Program-made: the position numbers and the translations under genes
Source: Echinicola soli
GTDB taxonomy: Bacteria > Bacteroidota > Bacteroidia > Cytophagales > Cyclobacteriaceae
Direction: 5' to 3'
Length of the DNA: 64,000 bases
Assembly: GCF_006575665.1 (NCBI RefSeq)
Contig: NZ_CP041253.1
Span: 129,501 to 193,500, forward strand
Shown: positions 9,552 through 18,105 of the stretch, in pieces
Layout: each line of letters opens with the position of its first letter
Numbering within the stretch: position 1 is the first letter of the stretch
The notes under the pieces: model-generated
The model's input: only the letters and a program-made list of their open reading frames with translations
Database searches by the model: none
Told to the model about the DNA's origin: nothing

Positions 9552-11054
9552 ATGAAAAGTACTAAAACAACTATTATTTTGGGAATCTCCTTGCTTTTGG
9601 GAGGAATCTCCATTACACCCACATTAGGCCAAACCCTCGAAGATGCCTTAAGGTATAGCCAATATAATGCTACCGGCTCTGCAAGAATAATGGGAATCGG
9701 CAGAAGCCAATTTGCCATTGGCGGTGATGTTTCCAACATATCAGGAAACCCAGCAGGTCTTGGCTTTTTCAGAAAATCTGAATTCAGCTTTACGCCCTCC
9801 TATGGAAATTGGAAGTCTACCTCTTCCTTTATGGATCAACCTCAAGAGGACAATACAGGAAACTTTGCACTGCCCAATATCAGTATTGTCATGGCAAAAG
9901 TAAAGGATCCATTGAACCAAGATGCTTGGAGAGGACATTCCTTTGGTATTAGTTTCAATAGGATTAGCAACTTCAATAATACCTTTGGTTATTTTTCCAC
10001 CATTGGTAGCCCTACTTCATTACTTGATTACTATGCTAGTGATTACAACAGGTATGGAGATCCAGCTATCGGGGATCCAGCCGGCCTTCCACTGGATGTC
10101 GGACTGGTAGTCAATGATGGAGGGACGTTCTATCCTTCTGATTTTACCTACAACCCTAATGATGACGGATCACCAAACTACGATAACCCAATTGCTCCCT
10201 TTCAAGATGAGTTGATTGAAAACGAAGGTAATCTCAGCCAAATCACCTTTGCGTATGGTGGAAATTACAAAAACAAACTATTTATTGGAGGATCATTGGG
10301 AATAACCTCTATAAATTATACGTCCCGTAAGGTTTTCAATGAAGAATTCATAGATCAGGATGGCAACAACTCGTTATATTATTCTTTGGCAGAAAACCTT
10401 TACCACAGTGGAGCCGGAGTCAATTTAAACCTAGGGGTGATATACAAACCTATCGATCAAATCAATATCGGAGCATCCTTCAGTTCACCTACTTGGGCTC
10501 GATATGATGAAGAATTCGACTCAGATATCTTTGCCGAATTTTATGATCTTAATGGTAATCCTGAATCCGAAGATGAAGCCTTTAGTGACATTTATATGTC
10601 CTCGATAAACCTCACCACTCCAATGAAGCTGAGCGGTGGTGTGGCATTCTTTATCAACAAAAACGGCTTTATTACAGCCGATGTAGACTATCTGAACTAT
10701 TCATCCATGAACCTCTCCTCATCGGACTACAGGTTGGATGCTGCCAATGAAAACATAGACAATACACTGGGCAATGTCTTAAACTATCGCATAGGTGGTG
10801 AATGGCGTATCAATATGTTCAGATTAAGGGCCGGTACCGCTCTATATGGCGATCCATATAAAGACTCAGCATTAGACCGCTCAAAAACCCAATTTACTGG
10901 AGGAGCAGGGGTAAAACTGGCAAATATGTACGTGGATTTGGGCATCGTGCATAGTCAATTTGACTCATTTTATACCTCCTATCCAGGTGCCGAGCTGACC
11001 ACTATCGACAATTCTAACACGCAAGGCCTCCTCACGCTCGGATTTAACTTCTAA
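9552..11054 (+). CDS. FadL/OmpP1-type outer membrane transport protein
   Basis: A 500-residue protein with a signal peptide (residues 1-25, 'TLGQ') followed by 'LEDALRYSQYNATGSARIMGIG' and 'GGDVSNISGNPAGLGFFRKSEF', the hallmark N-terminus of the Bacteroidota branch of the OmpP1/FadL family. The remainder alternates amphipathic strands and ends in an aromatic residue (GFNF), as expected for a beta-barrel. It probably lets hydrophobic compounds cross the outer membrane; the substrate is unknown. Its stop is followed at once by a terminator hairpin that is a copy of the aroK 3' end. Confidence 0.85.
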   Translation: MKSTKTTIILGISLLLGGISITPTLGQTLEDALRYSQYNATGSARIMGIGRSQFAIGGDVSNISGNPAGLGFFRKSEFSFTPSYGNWKSTSSFMDQPQEDNTGNFALPNISIVMAKVKDPLNQDAWRGHSFGISFNRISNFNNTFGYFSTIGSPTSLLDYYASDYNRYGDPAIGDPAGLPLDVGLVVNDGGTFYPSDFTYNPNDDGSPNYDNPIAPFQDELIENEGNLSQITFAYGGNYKNKLFIGGSLGITSINYTSRKVFNEEFIDQDGNNSLYYSLAENLYHSGAGVNLNLGVIYKPIDQINIGASFSSPTWARYDEEFDSDIFAEFYDLNGNPESEDEAFSDIYMSSINLTTPMKLSGGVAFFINKNGFITADVDYLNYSSMNLSSSDYRLDAANENIDNTLGNVLNYRIGGEWRINMFRLRAGTALYGDPYKDSALDRSKTQFTGGAGVKLANMYVDLGIVHSQFDSFYTSYPGAELTTIDNSNTQGLLTLGFNF

Positions 11055-11117
11055 AAAAAAATCAATTCAGATATCAGATGCTCAGTGGAAATATCATCTC
11101 CGCTGAGCATTATTTTT
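11046..11117. repeat. Direct repeat copy 1 (duplicate of aroK 3' end)
   Basis: Bases 11062-11117 are identical over 56 bp to 11698-11753, and the match continues leftwards through 'AACTTCTAAAAAAA' with a small indel. Copy 2 is the coding 3' end of aroK; copy 1 lies just after the FadL-like stop. The two copies flank about 560 bp of extra DNA. Confidence 0.9.
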
Positions 11118-11118
11118 T
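11078..11118 (+). terminator. Rho-independent terminator of the FadL-like gene
   Basis: ATGCTCAG (11078-11085) pairs with CTGAGCAT (11103-11110); a T-G wobble and GGA/TCC extend the stem to 12 bp with a 9-nt loop, followed by TATTTTTT. It begins 24 bp after the stop codon. The same hairpin exists inside the aroK coding end (copy 2). Confidence 0.8.
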
Positions 11119-11435
11119 ATCGCCTCCAATGCCAATTCCCGGCAAAATGCATAAAAACATCCTTGGTGGCATATTTTCATTTCATTATTGTGCTTTATTA
11201 ATTTGTTTAGCCACTTTTCTGTTTGCTTTAATTCGTCTTGATTTGGTTCTATATGGAATACTGTGGGTAAATTATCCACGGGACTGTCCCACTTGTGCGG
11301 ATAGATCAGGGGAATAGTTTTGTTCCTACCGCACAAAGCCCCCTGGAGGCAACCTGATTTAACCAGGCTTAAATGCCTAGTGGCATTGGCCAGGACTCCC
11401 TTCTCACTATTTGTAGCTGACAGAAGTGTAAGCAG

Positions 11436-11505
11436 GGATGCTCCGTTAGGAGCATTAGCTTGGTAACAGAAATTGGATACAGCATCCTAACAGTGCCGTA
11501 GGTAC
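11436..11505. repeat. Compact stem-loop intergenic element
   Basis: ATGCTCC-GTTA-GGAGCAT (11438-11455) is a perfect hairpin. GGATGCT (11436-11442) can instead pair with AGCATCC (11481-11487), and a further short imperfect hairpin GTGCC/GGTAC lies at 11493-11505. The sequence 'TTGGTAACAGAAATTGGATA' between them resembles short repeats I recall from intergenic regions of other Bacteroidota; membership is from memory. Confidence 0.5.
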
Positions 11506-11674
11506 TGGCCATGGGCAAGGAAAACATATATCATTATCGACTGCATCAGGAGCATGGGCACCCAAATTCATCCGTCCACGCGATGCTTCGATCTCCATAG
11601 CCCACTAGCGCTCAGTTTACCCATAGTAAATCATATAGAACCAGAAAAATAAGGTAGAAAAATCCTTCAATACA

Positions 11675-12208
11675 TTAAAAACTTCTAAAAAAACTCATCA
11701 ATTCAGATATCAGATGCTCAGTGGAAATATCATCTCCGCTGAGCATTATTTTTGCCTGCTCATAATACATCTCCCTGTCCGCCAAAAGGTCTTGTAGCTT
11801 TAGTCTGATCGCAGAGGTGTCCATCCCCCTAAACATCGGCCGCTTATCCGCCTCATTCTCCGTGAGCCGCAGAAGCAGTTGCTCGATGCTCACATTCAGG
11901 AAGACGGAAATCCCGCGCTGGTTGATCAGCTCCATATTTTCGTTGAAACAAGGAGCCCCACCACCTGTCGAAAGCAGAAAAGAAGAATCCCTATTCAGAA
12001 ACTTTTCGATCATCTTGGTTTCCAGACGGCGAAAATACCCCTCTCCTTCGTCCATAAAAATATCGGGAATGCTCTTACCTTCCTCCTTTACGATCTCCTC
12101 ATCCAGATCATAAAAATCAAAATCCAACTGTCTTGCGACAGCTTTGCCCAAGGTGGATTTCCCACTCCCGGGCATCCCTATCAAAACGATCTTTGCGGAA
12201 TTATTCAT
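11675..12208 (-). CDS. aroK: Shikimate kinase
   Basis: A 177-residue kinase of the aromatic amino acid pathway (shikimate to shikimate-3-phosphate). It has the Walker A motif 'GMPGSGKSTLGKAVA', the shikimate-binding 'DLDEEI', 'FRRLE' and 'STGGGAPC' motifs, and the lid region 'ADKRPMF'. It overlaps the upstream BT_3928-family gene by 1 bp, so it is the last gene of a three-gene operon. The last ~25 codons are duplicated 636 bp away behind the FadL-like gene, and its present stop lies in sequence outside the repeat. Confidence 0.94.
   Translation of the reverse strand: MNNSAKIVLIGMPGSGKSTLGKAVARQLDFDFYDLDEEIVKEEGKSIPDIFMDEGEGYFRRLETKMIEKFLNRDSSFLLSTGGGAPCFNENMELINQRGISVFLNVSIEQLLLRLTENEADKRPMFRGMDTSAIRLKLQDLLADREMYYEQAKIMLSGDDISTEHLISELMSFFRSF
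11680..11753. repeat. Direct repeat copy 2 (within aroK 3' end)
   Basis: Partner of the repeat at 11046-11117; 56 bp (11698-11753) are identical. This copy is in the coding frame of aroK and is taken as the original. Confidence 0.9.
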
Positions 12209-13299
12209 TAATAACGGTAACTATTTTTCACTTCCTCCAGGTCGGGAGCATTGTTAATATGATATTTTTTCAGCACAGTACCATCTTTCAGCAGCACTAT
12301 CCCCGGATTGGAGCGTATAATGGTCTTTAGCACAGTGGCATCACCAAAATAATAAGGAACCTCCCAACCTTGTACCGCCATCACCTGTTCTATTTCATCT
12401 GCCGCCGTCGCAGTGACAATCACCGTTTCCACCCCTTCGACATCCATGATATCATCCAAGTTACCTAGCTTTTTGGCATCCATCTTATCATAACTGCTGA
12501 TCACAATCAACAATTTGTCCCCTTCCAAAATCGCTTCCGTAAAATCGCCCTCATCGTTCCATACTCCAAAATCGGCTATCTTGGGCAGCGCATCTGGGTT
12601 CTTCAGCTGCATGTCCACAAATTCATAACGCTCATCGGTAGGGTATTCATCCATCACGATTTCCTCTCCATCCTTTTTCATAATATAGCGATACTCCAGC
12701 ACCCCTGATGGCTGCATGGCCTCGGTGATATCCACCCCTTCCTTATAAGCCCTAAAATCAATGAAAGGCAAATTACGAATCGCCAACACGGATAAAATGA
12801 GGCATACCACTGCACTCCCCCCTACCAACACAGAAGTGACCTTTGAGGTATTGTCAGGTAGATCTTTTCGCAGAACAAACAACACACCGATCATCACCAC
12901 CAAGACAATATCCTTATAAAAACTCTGCCAAGGAGTAAGCTTAATGGCATCACCAAAACACCCACAATCGGTCACCTTGTTAAAGTAAGCCGAATAAAAG
13001 GTCAGAAACGTAAAAAACAGGATCAGTACCAGTAATAGGCTTACCGTAAGATTCCGCTTGTAATTTAAAAGCAACATAATGCCCAAAGCCACCTCTAAGA
13101 CGATCAGAAAAACCGATAGCTCAAGCGAGAATGGTTTAAACACCTCAAAGAATGAGGCAATATCATTTGAAAACACTTCGAAGTATTCTTCAAGCTTAAT
13201 GGAAGTCCCCACCGGGTCGTTGACTTTGATCAGGCCTGAAAAAATAAACAGCCCCCCAACCAAAAACCTGAACAGGGTCAATATGATTTTTTTAAGCAT
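12208..13299 (-). CDS. BT_3928-family membrane protein (DoxX/MauE-like plus thioredoxin-like domain)
   Basis: A 363-residue protein with a four-helix membrane domain in residues 1-150 of the DoxX/MauE type ('VGGLFIFSGLIKVNDPVG', later 'TDCGCFGDAI'), another hydrophobic segment near 155-170, and a C-terminal domain from about residue 210 with a thioredoxin-like outline. The C-terminal domain has no Cys, so it is not a normal disulfide oxidoreductase; the only paired Cys are in the membrane motif TDCGCFGD. Function is unknown. It overlaps the DUF1599 gene by 8 bp and aroK by 1 bp, so the three are probably cotranscribed. Confidence 0.85.
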   Translation of the reverse strand: MLKKIILTLFRFLVGGLFIFSGLIKVNDPVGTSIKLEEYFEVFSNDIASFFEVFKPFSLELSVFLIVLEVALGIMLLLNYKRNLTVSLLLVLILFFTFLTFYSAYFNKVTDCGCFGDAIKLTPWQSFYKDIVLVVMIGVLFVLRKDLPDNTSKVTSVLVGGSAVVCLILSVLAIRNLPFIDFRAYKEGVDITEAMQPSGVLEYRYIMKKDGEEIVMDEYPTDERYEFVDMQLKNPDALPKIADFGVWNDEGDFTEAILEGDKLLIVISSYDKMDAKKLGNLDDIMDVEGVETVIVTATAADEIEQVMAVQGWEVPYYFGDATVLKTIIRSNPGIVLLKDGTVLKKYHINNAPDLEEVKNSYRY

Positions 13300-13882
13300 G
13301 CTCTTGTTCGTTTAACTTGATGAGACAAAATATGGCATAATTGATCATGTCCTGGTAATTGGCATCCACACCTTCCGAAGCAAGGGTTTTGCCGCTGTTG
13401 TCCTCTATTTGCTTTACGCGGTACAGTTTCATCAAAATGATATCAGTCATCGAAGACACACGCATATCACGCCACGCTTCCCCATAATCATGGTTTTTAT
13501 TTTCCAGCAGTCCCCTTGTAGCGTCCACCCACTTTTCATATAGCGGTTCCAGCTCTTCATACCCTAATTCCAACCGCTCATCATTTATTAAATCCAATTG
13601 GATCAAGGCGATCAGGCAATAATTGACAATACCTATAAATTCATCCTGCACCGGATCCTGTACCCGCTGGGTTCCTTTATCTTGGATAGAACGGATGCGC
13701 TGGGCTTTGATAAAAATCTGATCGGTAATGGACGATAAGCGCAACACTCTCCACGCCGTCCCATAATCGACGGTTTTCTTCTTAAAAAGTTCTTTACAAA
13801 GGGTAATAACTTGATTATATTCGCTAACAGTTTGCGTTTTCAAAGCAATGATTGATTTTAATGAAAGATACTCCGAACTCAT
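13292..13882 (-). CDS. DUF1599 domain protein
   Basis: A 196-residue protein made of two similar halves, each with a 'KKTVDYGTAWRVLR..S.TDQI' or 'KNHDYGEAWRDMRVSSMTDIIL' motif, the signature of DUF1599 (an all-helical nucleotide-pyrophosphohydrolase-like fold is possible; function not established). ATG 13882 is used, which makes the 5' end overlap the divergent folP start by 22 bp; a TTG at 13843 would avoid the overlap and still keep the whole conserved region. First gene of the operon with the BT_3928-family gene and aroK. Confidence 0.85.
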   Translation of the reverse strand: MSSEYLSLKSIIALKTQTVSEYNQVITLCKELFKKKTVDYGTAWRVLRLSSITDQIFIKAQRIRSIQDKGTQRVQDPVQDEFIGIVNYCLIALIQLDLINDERLELGYEELEPLYEKWVDATRGLLENKNHDYGEAWRDMRVSSMTDIILMKLYRVKQIEDNSGKTLASEGVDANYQDMINYAIFCLIKLNEQEHA

Positions 13883-14745
13883 CTTCAGAGACCGAAGATA
13901 AATTATTTCCCTCAAAAATAACACTCCAAATCAAAGGAAAGCTTATTCTATTGGATGATCCTTGTGTAATGGGCATTCTCAATGTCACACCGGATTCATT
14001 TTATTCAGAAAGCCGCATCAGCCCCGATGAAAATAAATTGTTACAAAAAGCAGAAAAGCTACTTGGTGAAGGTGCGGCCATCCTTGACCTTGGAGGATAC
14101 AGCAGTAGGCCCGGCGCCGCTGAAGTGACTACAGAAGATGAGATAAACCGCATTCTCCCCGCTGTAAAAGCCTTGAAAAAACACTTCCCCGCCGCCATCA
14201 TTTCGGTGGATACTTTTAGGCACAAAGTCGCCGAAGCTGCCTTCTCAGAAGGAGCAGATATCATTAACGATATTTCCGGTGGCGAACTGGACAAAAAGAT
14301 GATCCCCACCGTCGGAAAACTAAACATTCCCTACATCTGCATGCATATGCGTGGAAATCCTGAAACCATGCAGGACAAAACGGAGTATAATAACATAGAA
14401 AAGGATATTTTATTATTTTTTAACGAAAAATTGAACCAATGTTATAAAGCTGGCATTAAAGATGTAATAATTGACCCAGGGTTTGGTTTTGCCAAAACTT
14501 TGGTACAAAACTATAGGATTCTTAAAAATTTATCTTATTTTAAGACTATAAAAAACCCTATATTAGCTGGTGTCTCCAGAAAATCTATGATTTACAAAAC
14601 TTTGGGCGTATCGCCCGAGGAGGCACTTAATGGAACAACGGCCCTCAATATGGCTGCGCTCCTTAACGGAGCAAAAATATTAAGAGTACACGACGTAAAA
14701 GAAGCTACTGAAACCGTAAAATTATATAAACAACTTTACCCTTGA
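13861..14745 (+). CDS. folP: Dihydropteroate synthase
   Basis: A 294-residue TIM-barrel enzyme that joins p-aminobenzoate to the pterin pyrophosphate in folate synthesis. Signature blocks are visible: 'MGILNVTPDSF', 'DLGGYSSRPGA', 'DTFRHKVA', 'INDISGG', 'ICMHMRGNP', 'IIDPGFGFAKT' and 'GVSRKSMI'. ATG 13861 is used rather than the TTG three codons upstream. It overlaps the next gene, cdaA, by 4 bp; this folP-cdaA pairing is frequent in Bacteroidota. Confidence 0.95.
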   Translation: MKDTPNSSSETEDKLFPSKITLQIKGKLILLDDPCVMGILNVTPDSFYSESRISPDENKLLQKAEKLLGEGAAILDLGGYSSRPGAAEVTTEDEINRILPAVKALKKHFPAAIISVDTFRHKVAEAAFSEGADIINDISGGELDKKMIPTVGKLNIPYICMHMRGNPETMQDKTEYNNIEKDILLFFNEKLNQCYKAGIKDVIIDPGFGFAKTLVQNYRILKNLSYFKTIKNPILAGVSRKSMIYKTLGVSPEEALNGTTALNMAALLNGAKILRVHDVKEATETVKLYKQLYP

Positions 14746-15608
14746 ATCTACTTTTCAAAATAGGATTTTTAGACATTTCCATCGTCAATATTATAGACAT
14801 CACCTTGGTGAGTATCCTGATTTACCAGGTCTATAAATTGATGCGAGGCAGTGTGGCCATAAAAATCTTTTTGGGGTTCTTGTCCATTTACTTGGTTTAT
14901 TTGGTGGTCAATGCTGCCAGAATGGAGCTCCTTTCCAGTATTTTGGGTCAGTTTATGGGCGTGGGTGTTATCGCGGCGATCATCCTTTTTGCACCTGAAA
15001 TCCGAAAGTTCCTTTTAATTATCGGCAGAAGTTCTATCCTCTCCAATGAAAATGTCCTCCAAGAGCTCCTTTTTTGGAGAAAAAAGGAAACCAATGCATT
15101 TAACATCACCCCCATCATCGATGCCTGCAAATCGCTTTCTGGCACCAGTACCGGTGCGCTGATAGTTGTTTCACGAAATACAGAATTGAAATTTTACGCA
15201 GAAAGTGGTGACCTGATCGATGCTATTGTATCAAAAAGGTTATTGATCAGTATTTTCAACAAGTACAGCCCCTTGCATGACGGGGCGGTCATCCTATATA
15301 ATGGCAAAGTAAAAGCAGCCAGGTGTATCCTGCCGGTTACGGAAAAAGAGGTTCCGGCCAAGTTTGGCCTTCGTCACCGTGCGGCGATCGGCATGTCCGA
15401 AGCAACAGACACTTTGGTACTGATCGTTTCGGAAGAAACCGGCCAGGTTTCCATGGCCAAAAACGGCAATATCCTGCACAATCTTTCTTTCCAAGAGATT
15501 CGTGAGATGCTCAACAACTACCTTACAGGGGTGGATATTGACGATAAATTTGAAATGATCAGTTCTTTTGAAAGCAGGAAGTTAAAGTCCCGCCCTGCTG
15601 AGGCGTAA
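14742..15608 (+). CDS. cdaA: Diadenylate cyclase CdaA (c-di-AMP synthase)
   Basis: A 288-residue membrane enzyme that makes cyclic di-AMP from two ATP. Three hydrophobic segments lie in residues 1-85, then a short helical linker, then the DAC domain with the DGA motif in 'LHDGAVILYNG' and the RHR motif in 'GLRHRAAIGMSE'. The start is TTG 14742, overlapping the folP stop; the next ATG would remove the first transmembrane helix. No YbbR/CdaR partner gene follows, in contrast to Firmicutes. Confidence 0.93.
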   Translation: MNLLFKIGFLDISIVNIIDITLVSILIYQVYKLMRGSVAIKIFLGFLSIYLVYLVVNAARMELLSSILGQFMGVGVIAAIILFAPEIRKFLLIIGRSSILSNENVLQELLFWRKKETNAFNITPIIDACKSLSGTSTGALIVVSRNTELKFYAESGDLIDAIVSKRLLISIFNKYSPLHDGAVILYNGKVKAARCILPVTEKEVPAKFGLRHRAAIGMSEATDTLVLIVSEETGQVSMAKNGNILHNLSFQEIREMLNNYLTGVDIDDKFEMISSFESRKLKSRPAEA

Positions 15609-15617
15609 GGTGGATAT

Positions 15618-15656
15618 TTCACTCATGCCGCGACTTAGGGCCACGGCATGAATGAA
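15618..15656. terminator. Hairpin between convergent cdaA and kbl
   Basis: TTCACTCATGCCG (15618-15630) pairs with CGGCATGAATGAA (15644-15656), 12 of 13 positions, and a smaller GTCCG/CGGAC hairpin follows at 15661-15677. There is no strong T run, so termination is inferred mainly from position between convergent genes. Confidence 0.45.
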
Positions 15657-15688
15657 ACCAGTCCGGCTAAGGCGGACCAACCTTTACC

Positions 15689-16882
15689 TCAAATCACCCC
15701 AAGTTCCTTCCCTACTTCCGTAAAGGCTTTAATTGCCGTATCCAAATGTCCTCGATCATGGGCGGCTGATATCTGCACGCGGATCCTGGCTTGGCCTTTT
15801 GGCACCACTGGGTAATAAAAACCTATCACATACACGCCCCGCTCAAGGAGCTTCTCGGCCATCTGCTGGGAAAGCACCGCATCATACAGCATTATTGGAA
15901 CGATCGGATGGACACCAGGCTTGATATCAAAACCGGCTTCAGTCATTTTCTCCCTGAAATAAGTGGTGTTTTCTTCCAATTTGTCCCGGAGTTCGGTCGT
16001 TTCCGAAAGTAAATCAAAAACAGCGATAGAAGCTCCCGTAATGGCAGGCGCAAGGGTATTGGAGAAAAGATAAGGCCGCGAACGCTGACGTAGAATGTCT
16101 ATGATTTCCTTTCTGCCCGAGGTAAATCCTCCTGAGGCACCTCCAAGTGCTTTCCCTAATGTACCGGTAATAATATCCATTTTGCCCATCACCCCTTTCA
16201 GCTCATGTACACCGCGTCCTGTTTTACCGATGAATCCAGTCGAATGGCACTCATCGGACATCACCAGCGCATCATACTTCTCGGCCAGGGCGACGATCTT
16301 ATCCATCTGGGCAATGGTACCATCCATGGAAAAGGCCCCATCTGTCACGATAATTTTTTGCTTTGCCCCTTTTTCATTGGCATCCTTCAACTGGACTTCC
16401 AAGTCCTCCATATCATTGTGCTTGAAACGGAATCTCATTGCTTTACAAAGCCGTACACCGTCAATGATGGAAGCATGGTTCAAGGCGTCGGAGATAATGG
16501 CATCCTCAGGCCCTAAAATAGGCTCAAAAACACCCCCATTGGCATCAAAAGCCGCCGCATATAGGATCGTATCTTCGGTACCCAAAAACTCACTAATCTT
16601 CTTCTCCAGCTCTTTGTGGATATCCTGCGTGCCACAGATAAACCTCACTGAAGACATCCCATAGCCATGGCTATCTATTGCTTTCTTAGCGGCTTCTATC
16701 ACCTTGGGATGACTGGAAAGCCCCAAGTAATTATTAGCGCAAAAATTCAGCACCTTCTTCCCATCCCCGGTGGTGATTTCTGCTCCCTGTGGAGAAGTAA
16801 TCACCCGTTCTGACTTATACAGCCCCAAATTACTTATTTCTTTCAGTTCCTTTTCTAATTTTGGTTTTAAACTTTCGTACAT
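15689..16882 (-). CDS. kbl: Glycine C-acetyltransferase (2-amino-3-ketobutyrate CoA ligase)
   Basis: A 397-residue PLP enzyme of the alpha-oxoamine synthase family. It has '[16 protein letters not shown]', the substrate-binding '[17 protein letters not shown]' and the PLP-lysine motif '[13 protein letters not shown]'. The chain length and the '[14 protein letters not shown]' block fit Kbl better than BioF. It splits 2-amino-3-ketobutyrate with CoA into glycine and acetyl-CoA. The divergent neighbour is a threonine dehydrogenase, so the two form the threonine degradation pathway. Confidence 0.93.
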   Translation of the reverse strand: MYESLKPKLEKELKEISNLGLYKSERVITSPQGAEITTGDGKKVLNFCANNYLGLSSHPKVIEAAKKAIDSHGYGMSSVRFICGTQDIHKELEKKISEFLGTEDTILYAAAFDANGGVFEPILGPEDAIISDALNHASIIDGVRLCKAMRFRFKHNDMEDLEVQLKDANEKGAKQKIIVTDGAFSMDGTIAQMDKIVALAEKYDALVMSDECHSTGFIGKTGRGVHELKGVMGKMDIITGTLGKALGGASGGFTSGRKEIIDILRQRSRPYLFSNTLAPAITGASIAVFDLLSETTELRDKLEENTTYFREKMTEAGFDIKPGVHPIVPIMLYDAVLSQQMAEKLLERGVYVIGFYYPVVPKGQARIRVQISAAHDRGHLDTAIKAFTEVGKELGVI

Positions 16883-16975
16883 GATATATTTGGATTTTAT
16901 TTCGTATTATTGTAATTGAAAAACTTTCATATAAAAGTAGTTTAAAATATTTACAATCGGTAAAATTGAATTTAT

Positions 16976-16983
16976 TAATTTTG
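16976..16983 (+). promoter_or_regulatory. Candidate -7 box of tdh
   Basis: TAATTTTG fits TAnnTTTG and lies about 158 bp before the tdh ATG at 17142, implying a leader of roughly 150 nt if used. No good -33 element is seen. Confidence 0.3.
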
Positions 16984-17105
16984 CGTAAACTCGTATTGTA
17001 TATTAGGCCACGTTATGAGAGCCAAAAATGCGTGAAAATCAATTTCTGACCGTAGAAGAAAGGTTAACGCATATTTCGAGTTAATATAAACCCTAAACGT
17101 AAAAA

Positions 17106-17131
17106 AGCCCTTGTTCATTCATGACAAGGCT
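17106..17131 (+). other. Stem-loop in the tdh leader
   Basis: AGCC(C)TTGT at 17106-17114 pairs with ACAAGGCT at 17124-17131 (8 bp with one bulge, 9-nt loop). It ends 10 bp before the chosen tdh start codon and covers the alternative ATG 17121, so it could affect translation initiation. Confidence 0.4.
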
Positions 17132-17141
17132 CATAGAGATT

Positions 17142-18098
17142 ATGGAAACAATTCTTATCACTGGAGCTGCAGGTCAACTGGGTTCCGAACTTACCTTGGC
17201 TCTCGCCCACATGTACGGGGGTGACCGTATCATAGCCACGGACATCAACGAAGCCTCAGCTCATAAGTTTGACTATTGCCGCTTTATGCCCCTGGACGTA
17301 ATGGACAATCAAAAAATAGCTGAGATAGTAAAAACCGAAAAGGTTACCCAGATCTATCACCTTGCAGCCATCCTTTCAGCCACCAGTGAAAAGAATCCGA
17401 TTTTTGCCTGGAACCTAAACATGGAAAGCCTCCTTTCCATTTTGGAAATAGCCAGGGAACAAAAGCTTAACAAAATCTATTGGCCTTCCTCCATCGCAGT
17501 TTTTGGCCCCAATACACCTATGCAAGACACCCCTCAGGACTGTGTGATGGATCCAAACACGGTTTATGGCATTTCCAAACAAGCCGGGGAAAGATGGTGC
17601 GCTTATTATTATGAAAAATACGGTGTGGATGTAAGGAGCTTACGTTATCCTGGTCTGATCGGCTACAAGTCCATGCCTGGTGGCGGCACCACAGACTACG
17701 CTGTAGATATCTTTCACAAGGCCATTGAAGGCGAGGACTTTGAGTGTTTCCTGAACGAGGACACCTATCTGCCCATGATGTATATGGATGATGCCATCAA
17801 GGCTACCCTGGACCTGATGCACGCCCCTTCCGCGCAAATAAAAGTACGTTCCAGCTATAACCTTGGCGGTATCAGTTTTTCTCCCAAAGAAATTTATGCA
17901 TGCATCAAACAGCATTATCCAAATTTCAACATCACCTTCAAGCCTGATTTCAGGCAACAAATTGCAGATACCTGGCCAGACAGCATCGACGACAGCGCTG
18001 CCAAAAATGACTGGGGATGGAAACATTCTTACGGTTTGGAAGAAATGACTAAGGATATTTTAGCTAACTTACCGGCCTATTTGGTACACCTAAAATAG
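17142..18098 (+). CDS. L-threonine 3-dehydrogenase, SDR/epimerase type
   Basis: A 318-residue extended short-chain dehydrogenase. The NAD-binding motif GAAGQLG lies at residues 8-14 and the catalytic YxxxK as 'YGISKQAGERWC'. 'LRYPGLIGYKSMPGGGTTDYAVDIFHKA' is typical of the NAD-dependent threonine dehydrogenases of this fold, which oxidise L-threonine to 2-amino-3-ketobutyrate. The divergent kbl supports this. ATG 17142 ('METILITGAAGQ') is chosen over ATG 17121, which is inside a hairpin. An NlpE-like gene follows after 7 bp. Confidence 0.88.
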   Translation: METILITGAAGQLGSELTLALAHMYGGDRIIATDINEASAHKFDYCRFMPLDVMDNQKIAEIVKTEKVTQIYHLAAILSATSEKNPIFAWNLNMESLLSILEIAREQKLNKIYWPSSIAVFGPNTPMQDTPQDCVMDPNTVYGISKQAGERWCAYYYEKYGVDVRSLRYPGLIGYKSMPGGGTTDYAVDIFHKAIEGEDFECFLNEDTYLPMMYMDDAIKATLDLMHAPSAQIKVRSSYNLGGISFSPKEIYACIKQHYPNFNITFKPDFRQQIADTWPDSIDDSAAKNDWGWKHSYGLEEMTKDILANLPAYLVHLK

Positions 18099-18105
18099 AA
18101 TTTGA

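Larger units (their letters stand above)
11055..11674. other. Inserted intergenic segment between FadL-like gene and aroK
   Basis: These 620 bp hold no gene that I can support. They begin with the duplicated aroK 3' end, then AT-rich sequence (an open frame at 11094-11336 on the minus strand has no recognisable motif), then a stem-loop repeat around 11436-11505. The block appears to have been inserted between two formerly tail-to-tail genes. Confidence 0.6.

Noticed and set aside
11094..11336. An 80-codon frame on the minus strand in the fadL-aroK insert
   Set aside because: No recognisable motif, overlaps the duplicated aroK end, and no promoter is seen. It was considered as a transposase fragment but no signature residues were found.
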